This document shows, piece by piece, positions 47,837 to 56,374 of a stretch of 64,000 bases of DNA (its first letter is position 1; every line of letters starts with the position of its first letter). Location of the stretch: assembly GCF_000875775.1 (NCBI RefSeq), contig NZ_CP010868.1:930001-994000 (forward strand). The letters are read 5' to 3'. The notes below the pieces were generated by a model that did not search any database, was not told where the DNA came from, and saw only the letters and a list, made by a program, of their open reading frames with translations. The DNA is from Nitrosopumilus piranensis. Lineage in GTDB: Archaea; Thermoproteota; Nitrososphaeria; Nitrososphaerales; Nitrosopumilaceae. Both the position numbers and the translations under genes were made by a program.

Positions 47837-48994
47837 ATGTCTTCTAATTCTCAGGATATACGACGTTCCATTTTAACAAAGTGGCATGAAACATTATCAA
47901 GATACGGAAATCTATTTTCTTCTGATTCAATTAGTGGTACAAGCCCTCCGTCTGTGTTTGTAGGTTCGTACAATTATCCCAAAGTCTTTGTAGGTCCAAT
48001 GGTTCCTCCAATTCATGGAGATACAAGTTTACTTGATTCACCTGAAAAATGGAAAGGCAAATCTCTGGAAGAAATTGTAAATTTTCGATTAAATTTAATT
48101 CGTGGGACCCAAAAAATACCTATTGATAAAACTGAAGGTCGTTACATAGAGAGTCTTCAAGAAGTAACAATGTCTTCAAAACCAACTGATTCAGATTTAA
48201 TTTTCCAAAAATCTGTTTCTTCAAACATTTCTTTGGATGGTGAAAGTGCACCTTTTGGTCCTACTGGTGAGATAAAATCTGCAAAATTTTCTGGAACATC
48301 ATCTGTGAAAACCATTGAAAAAACATTCTATGATAAGGATCTTAAGGCCCAAGATGCTGTTTTAAATTTATACAATTCTGGAATTGATATTTCAAAAATT
48401 CAAAAGTGCTTTAGTATTGGAATGTTAGGCCAAAGACGTAAACTTGTCCCTACCAAATGGAGCATCACTGCAACTGATGATATTATTGCATCCTCTCTGG
48501 TTGAAGATGTATTGGATTACGGGTTGATTGATTCTTGCAAAGTTTTTTCATATGATCATCTTGGAAATCATTTTGCTGTTGTTTTATTCCCTCATAGGTG
48601 GATTTATGAAATGATTGAAGCCTGGTATTCTAATGGTGTTATGGGATTTGGTTCTGATCATGAGGATGCACGTGGAATCAATCATCCTCCTGCTATAGCA
48701 GGTGCTTATTTTGCAGCAAAATTAGGCGTACTTGAATATCTCCACATACATGAAATTCAGTCCGGCGTGGTGATTCTAAGAGAAATTAGACCTGAATATG
48801 CTATTCCTGTTGGTGTTTGGCAGGTACGTGAAGGTATCCGGGAAGCAATGAAGAGAAAGCCCTTAGTTGTAAACAATTTTGATGATGCTCTAACATTGGC
48901 CTCAAATAAGATGAGTATTAGTAAATCTGAATGGTTGTCTCATGGCAATATTTCAAAATTAATGCGACAAAAAACACTCTCAGATTTTTTCTAG
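47837..48994 (+). CDS. nreA: Archaeal DNA repair protein NreA
   Basis: NreA (DUF650/DUF651) is an archaeal repair factor. The sequence has FVGSYNYPKVFVGPMVPP, FGPTGEIKSAKF and the C-terminal QKTLSDFF, a canonical PCNA-interacting peptide (QxxLxxFF) at the last eight residues. At 385 residues it is normal. The usual N-terminal zinc-binding motif is not evident, but a separate zinc-ribbon gene lies just upstream. ATG 47837 is preferred. Confidence 0.88.
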   Translation: MSSNSQDIRRSILTKWHETLSRYGNLFSSDSISGTSPPSVFVGSYNYPKVFVGPMVPPIHGDTSLLDSPEKWKGKSLEEIVNFRLNLIRGTQKIPIDKTEGRYIESLQEVTMSSKPTDSDLIFQKSVSSNISLDGESAPFGPTGEIKSAKFSGTSSVKTIEKTFYDKDLKAQDAVLNLYNSGIDISKIQKCFSIGMLGQRRKLVPTKWSITATDDIIASSLVEDVLDYGLIDSCKVFSYDHLGNHFAVVLFPHRWIYEMIEAWYSNGVMGFGSDHEDARGINHPPAIAGAYFAAKLGVLEYLHIHEIQSGVVILREIRPEYAIPVGVWQVREGIREAMKRKPLVVNNFDDALTLASNKMSISKSEWLSHGNISKLMRQKTLSDFF

Positions 48995-48996
48995 CT

Positions 48997-49524
48997 CTAT
49001 TTCTGTGATAACATTTGAAAGAAATTTCCTAGTTGATTATCTGCATACAAGAGAAAATATGTTTGATTTGCAAGATATGTAGTGTTGAATCTATAGGTGA
49101 TTGGATTAATCTCAGATAATATTTTTCCAACCGTGATCTTACCTTCTCTAAATTGATTTAATAATTTGAAAAATAATTCCTTTTCAGAGACATTGAATTT
49201 TTTTGAAAAATACCCAAAAATATGCATTATAGCATTTGCATGCGATTTGGTTGTTGGTGGTTTTTCTAACGCTTTTCTAAGGTGCTTTTCATATTCTGAC
49301 ATAATCTCTGATAATGAAACTTTTTTGTAACTTGCAACAATGTTCCCTAAAATTTTTAATTCATTTTGATCATGAACCATAAGCATGTATTTGTTCATGG
49401 CTTGAAATGTTACCAGATTACTGATCTTTCCTTTTTTCACATCATCGAATCTTTTTAAGACATATTCTTTGATATCCTCTTCAGACAGTATTGACATGTC
49501 AGTTTTCTCTTGATTTTTGTTCAC
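48997..49524 (-). CDS. Helical hypothetical protein, member of the CACTAG group
   Basis: The 175 residues are all-helical (DUF1722-like in style: SHANAIMHIFGYFSKKFNVS and a preceding EYEKHLRKALEKPP). DUF1722 domains occur next to photolyase/LitR genes in bacteria, so this match is worth testing; I am only moderately sure. It starts at GTG 49524, spaced for a leaderless message from the TATA box at 49548. It overlaps nothing and is divergent from the WW-module gene. Confidence 0.65.
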   Translation of the reverse strand: MNKNQEKTDMSILSEEDIKEYVLKRFDDVKKGKISNLVTFQAMNKYMLMVHDQNELKILGNIVASYKKVSLSEIMSEYEKHLRKALEKPPTTKSHANAIMHIFGYFSKKFNVSEKELFFKLLNQFREGKITVGKILSEINPITYRFNTTYLANQTYFLLYADNQLGNFFQMLSQK

Positions 49525-49547
49525 TTGTATGGATCATTTTTTTTTGG

Positions 49548-49638
49548 ATATAAACCAGAATTGCTTGAATTCAAATTACCACTAGATTTTGCCTTGTATT
49601 TTTGGCACTAGAAGAACATTTAGCACCAGCTTATATAT
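49548..49638. promoter_or_regulatory. Shared divergent CACTAG promoter region
   Basis: TTACCACTAG (49576-49585), TTGGCACTAG (49602-49611) and the variant TTAGCACCAG (49620-49629) lie in tandem. The second is 19 bp upstream of TTATATAT (49631-49638) for the plus-strand gene. The first is 20 bp from the minus-strand box (rc of ATATAAAC, 49548-49555), in reverse orientation. Confidence 0.7.
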
Positions 49639-49659
49639 CATAACTGAAAATAGATGTTA

Positions 49660-50556
49660 ATGAAAATAGCATTAACTGCAATGACTGCAATAATACTAGT
49701 AGCATTAACATCATCAGCATATGCCGACGTTCCATCTTGGGTCAAAACCAATGCAGGTTGGTGGGCCGATGGCACCCTATCAGAATCTGAATTTGTTTCA
49801 GGCATAGAGTTTTTGATTAATGCTGGAATCATCACAGTTGCGCCAACAACCGTCTCCACTCAAAGCTCAGAAGGAGTTCCCGACTGGGTAAAAAACACCG
49901 CAGGTTGGTGGGCAGAGGGAATAATCACTGATGGTGAATTTGTAAATGGAATCCAACACCTTATTTCCATAGGATTAATTTCTGTGGATTCAAGCCAAAC
50001 TCAGGAAGATATCTCGTCTGTAGAAAAAACATCCGACACAGAGTTGTCAATGTTTGAAAAGGAACTTGAAAAATGTTCTGAGATTACAAAGGCATACAAA
50101 AGATTAGACTGTGAAAAACCTATCAAGAAAGCAATTCAGCTTTACGAATACAAAAAGACTGCACAAAAGTTTGAAGTAGGTCCGATAATTTACTATTGGC
50201 AAGGAATGGGTACTGAAGGAAGTGAATTTGAAATTACTCCTACAGGACAGGCAATTCTAACTATACGTATGCTAGCTGAAAATACTAGTTCTGATATTGT
50301 TGCGTTGAATTGTACTAGTCCCCAGATATGTAACTATGATGTTTGGGATGGCTCAACTGCATTCAAGTATTCTGGTATGGACTTTACCAGCGGTCAAATC
50401 AACATTAATCCTGGAGACACTAGAGAATTCAATATGTTATTTGGTCCTAACATAGGATATGGTGGAACTCAGTTTCTATATGATCCATCATTGACATATC
50501 ACTTTAGAATAAGTGAGAACTTTGGAAGTACAAATGTCCTATTAGAATTGGAATAG
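49660..50556 (+). CDS. Secreted protein with two WW-type modules
   Basis: A signal peptide (MKIALTAMTAIILVALTSSA) is cleaved after YA-D. Two modules, VPSWVKTNAGWWADGTLSES and VPDWVKNTAGWWAEGIITDG, follow, and the C-terminal ~180 residues form a beta-rich domain with Cys pairs (CTSPQIC). ATG 49660 fits the leaderless promoter (TATA centre about 26 bp upstream); ATG 49654 is a less likely start. A surface role is likely. Confidence 0.78.
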   Translation: MKIALTAMTAIILVALTSSAYADVPSWVKTNAGWWADGTLSESEFVSGIEFLINAGIITVAPTTVSTQSSEGVPDWVKNTAGWWAEGIITDGEFVNGIQHLISIGLISVDSSQTQEDISSVEKTSDTELSMFEKELEKCSEITKAYKRLDCEKPIKKAIQLYEYKKTAQKFEVGPIIYYWQGMGTEGSEFEITPTGQAILTIRMLAENTSSDIVALNCTSPQICNYDVWDGSTAFKYSGMDFTSGQININPGDTREFNMLFGPNIGYGGTQFLYDPSLTYHFRISENFGSTNVLLELE

Positions 50557-50629
50557 GATTTTCCTTTCTTTTTTATTTAATCACAAAAACCCAAGAGCAT
50601 AAATTCTAGATTATTGGAACAAAACCACC

Positions 50630-51379
50630 TTGAGTGAAGAATCTTCTGACTTTGCAAAATATGGCTCTTATGAAATCACTGATTCTTTGAATCTTACATT
50701 CCCTGGTACTGAAATCAAGATTAGAAAAGTTGGGAATAATGTCTTTTCCTATGCTAGAAATGACTCTGAAGATAATTTTGTGGAAAAATTAATTCCCACT
50801 AAATCTGAAAAACTCAAAATTGAAATTACACCTATACGCCCCTTGAATTTTCCTGCGCGTCGCACAAATTATGTATATTTAGAACTTGAAACTCCAATTT
50901 TTCTACATGAGGGGTCTTCTGCAGCAGTTTTTGTTAGATGCCCTATTGAAATAGGCGTATATTATATCCATGAAACTCATGAAAATTCTTTGGATTGCTT
51001 TACTTGTGATTCATTTAATGCTCGATTTTGTCTATATGGGTCTCCTGAATCTGGGACTTTGTGCAAATATTACAAATCTGAAATTGTTGAATCTTATGAG
51101 GATTCTGTCCCTTATGTTAATGGAGTTTTACAGATTTCCTTGAATAACCATTTACAAAAAGGAGTTAGTATTGGAAAAATTGTTTTTCCAATTTCTGATA
51201 ATTCCATTTACTATAAAGGCTCTAGGGCAATAATTGATTCAATAACTGCTGAATTGAAGAAAAAATTAACCATTGAAATTATTGATATACAACCAAAATC
51301 AATTGAAACAAATTGGAAAAAATCACCTACATACGAAAAAATTGAAACTGCAAAACGGATGGACATGGGTGTTGATTAA
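50630..51379 (+). CDS. DUF432-family protein
   Basis: The 249-residue archaeal protein matches DUF432 (FARR-like N-terminus, CPIEIGVYYIHETHENSLDC, RFCLYGSPESGTLCKYY). It contains several cysteines and starts at TTG 50630. Its stop overlaps the MscS gene start, so they are coupled. DUF432 genes commonly sit beside mechanosensitive-channel genes, implying a related envelope or osmotic role. Confidence 0.78.
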   Translation: MSEESSDFAKYGSYEITDSLNLTFPGTEIKIRKVGNNVFSYARNDSEDNFVEKLIPTKSEKLKIEITPIRPLNFPARRTNYVYLELETPIFLHEGSSAAVFVRCPIEIGVYYIHETHENSLDCFTCDSFNARFCLYGSPESGTLCKYYKSEIVESYEDSVPYVNGVLQISLNNHLQKGVSIGKIVFPISDNSIYYKGSRAIIDSITAELKKKLTIEIIDIQPKSIETNWKKSPTYEKIETAKRMDMGVD

Positions 51380-52203
51380 TGGTGTTTGAATTTCTACAAA
51401 GTTTTGATGCAATTGAAATCACAGGTGGGTTGACGTTACTTAATTTGTTAATGGGTGGAATAATAATGGCTGTTGGCCTTATTATTGCAAGAACTATAAA
51501 ATTACTTTTTACAAAATACTATGCACCAAAACTACCTCAGGACTCTGCAAAAAATTTAGGAAAATTAATCTATTTTGGAATAATCATTCTTTCATTTTTA
51601 GTTTTTACTTCTTCAACGGGAGTTGATTTATCTGGATTACTTGTTGCAGGTGGAATATTTGGAATTGTAATTGGTTTTGCAACTCAATCAGTTGTAGCCA
51701 ATTTAATCTCTGGAATATTTTTGATGATTGAAAAACCTGTAAAACAAGGAGATAAAATTGAAATTCCTGGTACAGATGTAAATGGAACCTTATTAGATAT
51801 TAGTACGTTTTCTGTTCGCGTTAAAAGATTTGATGGAACAATTATACGTGTTCCAAATGAATCCTTTTTTACATCTAATATTAGATCCCTCAGTTCTACC
51901 CCTGTTCGTAGATCTGAGGCTATTGTTGGAATTGCATACAAAGAAGATATTGATGGGGCAATCTCTGTTTTGCAAAAACATATTCGTAAGGCGCTTCCAT
52001 ATGTTTTGACCTTTCCTGAACCTGAATTTAGAATTAAAGAGTTGGCAGATTCAAGCGTAAACATAGAGATTTTAGTTTGGCATCCCAGAGATGATTGGGA
52101 CCAAGTGGGCCCAAAATTACTGAAAGCTGCTAAAAATGCATTAGATACTGCTGGAATTGAAATCCCATTCCCACAAAGAGTTGTTTGGCAAGGAAAAGAA
52201 TAA
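51379..52203 (+). CDS. mscS: MscS-family mechanosensitive ion channel
   Basis: The 274 residues include three membrane segments, the pore helix with TSSTGVDLSGLLVAGGIFGI followed by GFATQSVVANLISGIFLMIE, and the C-terminal beta domain (GDKIEIPGTDVNGTLLDIST). It protects against osmotic downshock. Starts with ATG 51379 (overlapping the upstream stop). Confidence 0.92.
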   Translation: MVFEFLQSFDAIEITGGLTLLNLLMGGIIMAVGLIIARTIKLLFTKYYAPKLPQDSAKNLGKLIYFGIIILSFLVFTSSTGVDLSGLLVAGGIFGIVIGFATQSVVANLISGIFLMIEKPVKQGDKIEIPGTDVNGTLLDISTFSVRVKRFDGTIIRVPNESFFTSNIRSLSSTPVRRSEAIVGIAYKEDIDGAISVLQKHIRKALPYVLTFPEPEFRIKELADSSVNIEILVWHPRDDWDQVGPKLLKAAKNALDTAGIEIPFPQRVVWQGKE

Positions 52204-52210
52204 AATTTCT

Positions 52211-52492
52211 TTATACTTTTTTTACAGCCATCTGTTTTTTGTTTTGTCTTTTCTTAATTAGACTAAACATTATCATTCCAACATTGACAATTGAAATTAT
52301 TTCAATTAGGTCTACTCCGTACAAAAACCAATCAATTACTGGATGCACTCTTGATATCATGCCTGCCTCCAACATCATATCTGCATTCCATACCATATGT
52401 GGAATTTGAATAAATTGAATAATTGCAATTACAATTACACTTCCAAGAATTTTATTTTCATACCAATTCCAAAATTTGTTCCATGCATTCAT
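52211..52492 (-). CDS. Two-pass membrane protein
   Basis: The 93 residues have two likely membrane segments (about 16-36 and 58-80) with charged ends (KFWNWYENK and KKRQNKKQMAVKKV). It is not recognised. It ends 8 bp from the convergent MscS gene. Confidence 0.55.
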   Translation of the reverse strand: MNAWNKFWNWYENKILGSVIVIAIIQFIQIPHMVWNADMMLEAGMISRVHPVIDWFLYGVDLIEIISIVNVGMIMFSLIKKRQNKKQMAVKKV

Positions 52493-52591
52493 AATAATAA
52501 TTTATTTTTGCATGTATTAAACAACACGAAAATTAGATGTAACTAATTAGACTGTACTAATTTTTTTGTGCCCAATTTTTTAAAAATTAGC

Positions 52592-53233
52592 TTAAGCTTT
52601 TCTTTTTCTTTTGTAAATTAACAATCCAATAAGAACTAATGATGAAAAAATAATTCCAATCAAAATACTAATTGAAATATAATCATTTACAAAAAATTTT
52701 GTTTCAATCCAAGATTTAGGCAACAAAATAAACATGTCCTCTACAGAAAAATCTTCAATTGTCCCAACTGCTAAACTATATTTTCCACTCTGATTTTTTT
52801 CATCTGTTACGATGATGAAATATTTTCCATTAGCTGGTATCTCTGTTTTTAATTCTTGTCTTTCCCAATAAGTGACTTGACCAAATGGTTCATAGAATTC
52901 GGTTCCAGGAAAATCTTTTTCGTAAATTACTTTCTTTGTAATAGAATCATTTTCACTCATTAATACAAGAGTTGGTGCATAATTCTCCAGCCCTTCAATT
53001 TTTGGAACAACAATACTTGCATAAAATGAATCACCTTTTTTTGCATCAAATGTGTAAAATTTTGCCTCATTTACACCTAAATTTTCATAAATTGCCCATG
53101 AAATCTTATGATCTGGAATGTCAAGTGCAGATTCAAAATCTCTGTGAGAATCATCATGACTAATCAATTTATGGGCATAAGCTTGATTTGTTAAAAGGAT
53201 TGCCAACACAACTAGCAAAATTGTACTTTTCAT
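52592..53233 (-). CDS. Secreted/anchored beta-domain protein
   Basis: ATG 53233 begins a clear signal peptide (MKSTILLVVLAILLTNQAYA); the upstream ATG 53260 would sit inside the TATA-like region at about 53262-53272. The outer domain is beta-rich with a GKYFIIVTDEKNQSGKYSLA segment like PPC domains, and the C-terminus is one membrane segment with a KRKRK tail. It is anchored with its main part outside the cell. Confidence 0.65.
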   Translation of the reverse strand: MKSTILLVVLAILLTNQAYAHKLISHDDSHRDFESALDIPDHKISWAIYENLGVNEAKFYTFDAKKGDSFYASIVVPKIEGLENYAPTLVLMSENDSITKKVIYEKDFPGTEFYEPFGQVTYWERQELKTEIPANGKYFIIVTDEKNQSGKYSLAVGTIEDFSVEDMFILLPKSWIETKFFVNDYISISILIGIIFSSLVLIGLLIYKRKRKA

Positions 53234-53266
53234 AAAACCATTGATTTTTGAATCACACATATTTTT

Positions 53267-53629
53267 TTAAAAAACATTGGTGATTTTTTTCAATTTTTTT
53301 AAATCTTTTATTTCAATATCATTACTGAGTGTCACTATTTTAGCTAATTTTGGGTTAGCTTCTTTTCCAAGTTTAAGTACTGTATCTCCTTTTAATTTTA
53401 TTTCCAAAGTAATGCCTTCATGTTTGAGTTTTTTTGCAAGATCCTTTGCTTCTGATAATTGTTTTATTATTCCTGGCTTTCTTGAAATTTTTATTGGAAT
53501 ATCTACAATATCAATAATTTTGGAACTATTGTTGCATGAAAAACTAACTGCAGGTTTATTGTCCCATTTTACACTAAGACTTCCATTTGTTAGTGATGAT
53601 AAAAAATTCGAAGGGAGATTATTTTTCAT
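53267..53629 (-). CDS. Hypothetical basic protein
   Basis: This 120-residue soluble protein is Lys-rich and not recognised. It shares a transcript with the gene 10 bp upstream (53640-53825), which has the CACTAG box. Both may act on a common ligand or complex; unknown. Confidence 0.6.
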   Translation of the reverse strand: MKNNLPSNFLSSLTNGSLSVKWDNKPAVSFSCNNSSKIIDIVDIPIKISRKPGIIKQLSEAKDLAKKLKHEGITLEIKLKGDTVLKLGKEANPKLAKIVTLSNDIEIKDLKKLKKITNVF

Positions 53630-53639
53630 TCACTCCACC

Positions 53640-53825
53640 TCATTTTGCAGTAATTGTCAGTCTACCTTTTAGGGAAACCGTACCTGTTGGAACTACTTTG
53701 CCATTTTTCTCAACCTTGCCTTTCATCTCAAGATCATCAAAATCATAAGTGATTGAGGCATGTTTTTCAGTAAGTTTATCAAAAACTTCTGCAAGCAAAT
53801 TTGCCCATTCTTGTTCTTCGGCCAT
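53640..53825 (-). CDS. Small hypothetical beta-rich protein
   Basis: The 61 residues begin MAEEQEWANLLAEVFDKLTE and end in VSLKGRLTITAK, a helix followed by a beta hairpin. It has the CACTAG promoter and leaderless ATG, and it heads the transcript with the 53267 gene. No family recognised. Confidence 0.6.
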   Translation of the reverse strand: MAEEQEWANLLAEVFDKLTEKHASITYDFDDLEMKGKVEKNGKVVPTGTVSLKGRLTITAK

Positions 53826-53846
53826 AAATTATTGTGTTAAACATGC

Positions 53847-53882
53847 TATTTAATTAACAAAAAAAATTTTTTCTAGTGCTAA
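53847..53882 (-). promoter_or_regulatory. CACTAG-box promoter of the 53825 gene
   Basis: On the minus strand TTAGCACTAG (53873-53882) is 18 bp upstream of TTAAATAG (53847-53854). ATG 53825 follows at leaderless spacing. Confidence 0.65.
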
Positions 53883-53884
53883 TT

Positions 53885-55282
53885 TTAGACTGTACACATC
53901 TTGAAAATCTCTTTTGATTTTTGTGATTCCGATTTGTGCTCCAAAATTGGTTTTGGATATGAAGAATTTTTTGGAAAACTCTTCCAAAGTAAATGAATAT
54001 TTTTAGCTGGCAGTTCTTTTAATTCAGGAATCCATTTTTTGATATATGTGCAATTGGGGTCAAATTTTTTTTGTTGTATCCATGGATTAAATATTCTGAA
54101 CCAAGGCTGAGCATCACATCCAGTTGATGCTGCCCATTGCCAATTTCCTATATTGACACATGGATCATAGTCGATGAGTTTTGTAGCAAAATATTTTTCT
54201 CCCAATCTCCAATCAATATGCATGTCTTTTGTGAGAAATGATGCTACAATCATTCTAACTCTGTTATGCATAAATCCAGTTTGATTAAGCTCTCTCATTC
54301 CTGCGTCTACTATGGGAAATCCTGTTTGTCCTTTACACCATTTTAAAAAATATTTTTTATCTTTGTGCCACTTGATTTTTTGAAAGTTCTTGTTAAATTC
54401 TTTTGAAAATGTGTATTGAAAATGGTGCATTAAATATGTGAAAAAATCTCTCCAATACAGTTCTCTAATAATTGTATGATTTGGACCAAGTGTGTTAATA
54501 CACACCTCATAAATTTCTCTTATGGAGCAAGTACCAAATTTGTTGTGTGCTGAAAGTAGTGATGTTCCATTTATTGCTGGAAAATTTCTTTTTTCGTCAT
54601 AATCTACTAAATTTTTAATATTTTCTAGTCTCTCAAGGCACGATTCTCTTCCTCCTTTCTGTTGCAGTGAATTTCTTTTAATTTTTAATTCAGAAATATT
54701 TTCAATGGTTGTTTCAGATTTAATTTTGGCATCTGAAAGATTTGAAAAATTATATTTCTGCGGTTGCCTAATTGGTAATTCTTTTGCCTTTGAAAAAAAT
54801 GCAGTAAAAATTTTGTATGGTTCCCCTTTACCTGTTTTGATTGTATCTACGTCATGCAGTAGTATATCATCTGCAATTACAAAATCTATTTTATTTTCTT
54901 CACAAATTCTTTTAATTTCTTTATCTCGCTTTTTACTAAATGGTGTATAGTCTCTGTTTACAAAAATTGCATCTATTTTACAATCTGTTATTAAATCCAA
55001 AATTATTTTTTTTGGATGTCCTGAAAAAATATGTAAATGTGATTTTGAATCTAAAAGTTGCTCATTGAGTTCACATATACAATCTTTAAGAAATTGCATT
55101 CTAAATTCACTGAACTTTCTATTTGATTTTTTGATTAATAATGGGTCTATGATGAACGCTGGAATTACTTCTAATGATGTCTTTGAGGCTGCAATTAAGC
55201 CAGAATTATCTATTTTTCGTAGATCTCGTCTGAATATGAACAGTGTTCTTTTGTATTTTGTTTTTTCACTAAATTCTGACAA
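53885..55282 (-). CDS. phr: Class I deoxyribodipyrimidine photolyase
   Basis: Photolyase uses light to split UV-induced pyrimidine dimers. The 465 residues contain the N-terminal antenna-binding domain (TLFIFRRDLRKIDNSGLIAA) and the FAD domain with NIGNWQWAASTGCDAQPWFR near residue 390. The start is TTG 55282, because the frame is closed upstream by a TGA. A short overlapping frame (ATG 55310, 13 codons) lies at the predicted transcript start. Its promoter has the CACTAG box. Confidence 0.93.
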   Translation of the reverse strand: MSEFSEKTKYKRTLFIFRRDLRKIDNSGLIAASKTSLEVIPAFIIDPLLIKKSNRKFSEFRMQFLKDCICELNEQLLDSKSHLHIFSGHPKKIILDLITDCKIDAIFVNRDYTPFSKKRDKEIKRICEENKIDFVIADDILLHDVDTIKTGKGEPYKIFTAFFSKAKELPIRQPQKYNFSNLSDAKIKSETTIENISELKIKRNSLQQKGGRESCLERLENIKNLVDYDEKRNFPAINGTSLLSAHNKFGTCSIREIYEVCINTLGPNHTIIRELYWRDFFTYLMHHFQYTFSKEFNKNFQKIKWHKDKKYFLKWCKGQTGFPIVDAGMRELNQTGFMHNRVRMIVASFLTKDMHIDWRLGEKYFATKLIDYDPCVNIGNWQWAASTGCDAQPWFRIFNPWIQQKKFDPNCTYIKKWIPELKELPAKNIHLLWKSFPKNSSYPKPILEHKSESQKSKEIFKMCTV

Positions 55283-55333
55283 TTTCGTTATGTGTGTTGT
55301 AGGTTGTCATTACTAAAATTATTGTATTTCCAG

Positions 55334-55367
55334 TATAAAATTAAAACAAATTTTTTTCTAGTGGTAA
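55334..55367 (-). promoter_or_regulatory. CACTAG-box promoter of the photolyase gene
   Basis: On the minus strand TTACCACTAG (55358-55367) is 16 bp upstream of TTTTATAC-like box (rc of TATAAAAT, 55334-55341). The predicted transcript start is near 55311, about 29 bp before the TTG start. Confidence 0.6.
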
Positions 55368-55368
55368 A

Positions 55369-55776
55369 TTATTTTTGTGATTTTATAAAATCAACTATGG
55401 ATAGAATTTTTCCCATATCTGCTAAATGCCCATAACTTTTTTTCCCGCTAATTAATGATTTTTTCAATGGTTTGTTACTTAACGTACAGAAAAGCATTTT
55501 GCCACTACCAAGTGGAACTGTAATTCTTTTAATTTTTTGATATGATGAAATTGAATATAGCCCATTTCCGATGAAATCTTTTACTCGAGCATTCTCATCC
55601 CATGCATGCAATGCTCTCAATAATGTTTGCTTTGTTTCTTCAAATGGAACAAGATTTTTCAAACCTTCTCTTTGACTCCACCATAAAATTTCTCCTTTGT
55701 CATTTGAGACTGCAGCGAATCTAATATCATCATTGAAATCCATTAGCATATTGAGGAGTTTTTCTAATTTATCCAC
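55369..55776 (-). CDS. Roadblock-like protein (sensor-like paralog A)
   Basis: The 135 residues (MLMDFNDDIRFAAVSNDKGE) are a paralog of the next gene (55863-56267), sharing the IR-[FL]-A-[AV]-[IV]-SN and KMLF/HMLF strands and the conserved GKILSIVDF end. Distant relatives at 27444 and 32841 suggest a roadblock/profilin fold. It starts at GTG 55776. Its promoter has the CACTAG box. Confidence 0.65.
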   Translation of the reverse strand: MDKLEKLLNMLMDFNDDIRFAAVSNDKGEILWWSQREGLKNLVPFEETKQTLLRALHAWDENARVKDFIGNGLYSISSYQKIKRITVPLGSGKMLFCTLSNKPLKKSLISGKKSYGHLADMGKILSIVDFIKSQK

Positions 55777-55797
55777 ACAACAAGATTACCTTTTCTG

Positions 55798-55832
55798 TTA
55801 ATAAATATTCCAAAAAGATGAACTAGTGGTAA
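55798..55832 (-). promoter_or_regulatory. CACTAG-box promoter of roadblock gene A
   Basis: On the minus strand TTACCACTAG (55823-55832) is about 14 bp from an AATATTTATTAA box (55798-55809), slightly closer than in the other promoters. Confidence 0.55.
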
Positions 55833-55862
55833 ATTGAATTTATTTGGGGTAATTTTGATGTT

Positions 55863-56267
55863 TTACTCAAACGTGTTTACGAAATCAACTATTGATAAGA
55901 TCTTCCCCATCTCTACCAATTTCCCATAACTGTGTTTTTTAGTATTTTTCATAGGGGTGTTGTCTATACTCATAAACAACATGTGAAATGCATCAATAGG
56001 TAAAGTAACTCTCTTTGTTTTCTCAAATGATGTTATATGATACAATGGTTGCCCTAGGGGATTACGATCTGCTGTCTTACATCTGTCAATCCAATCATCT
56101 GATTCGCGTTTTAGAGCCCTTTTGGTTTCAGCTAAGGGGACTTGCAATTTTTCTGAAGTTCTTTTAGAACTCCATAAAATATCTCCTGATGTATTACTGA
56201 TAACTGCAAGTCTTATGTTTTCATCAAAATCCATTAACATATTCAAAACTTTTTCATATCGTCCCAT
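55863..56267 (-). CDS. Roadblock-like protein (sensor-like paralog B)
   Basis: The 134 residues are closely related to the gene at 55369 (LNMLMDFDENIRLAVISNTS; GKILSIVDFVN). The central insertion around CKTADRNPLGQPLYH may form a binding loop. ATG 56267 is leaderless-spaced, with a TTGGCACTTG site upstream. Function unknown. Confidence 0.65.
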   Translation of the reverse strand: MGRYEKVLNMLMDFDENIRLAVISNTSGDILWSSKRTSEKLQVPLAETKRALKRESDDWIDRCKTADRNPLGQPLYHITSFEKTKRVTLPIDAFHMLFMSIDNTPMKNTKKHSYGKLVEMGKILSIVDFVNTFE

Positions 56268-56287
56268 AAAACTTGTATTATTCTAGA

Positions 56288-56353
56288 TAATAAAAAGAAT
56301 TTGTTACTAGTAGGCAAGTGCCAACAAAACCCCAGTAAGGATTAACTTATATC
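56288..56353. promoter_or_regulatory. Shared divergent CACTAG promoter (56267 and 56375 genes)
   Basis: The minus strand reads TTGGCACTTG (56315-56324), 19 bp upstream of TTTTATTA (56288-56295) for the minus gene. For the plus gene the site is reversed and 21 bp from CTTATATC (56346-56353). Confidence 0.6.
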
Positions 56354-56374
56354 TTATTTTGAAAAAGTATTTTC

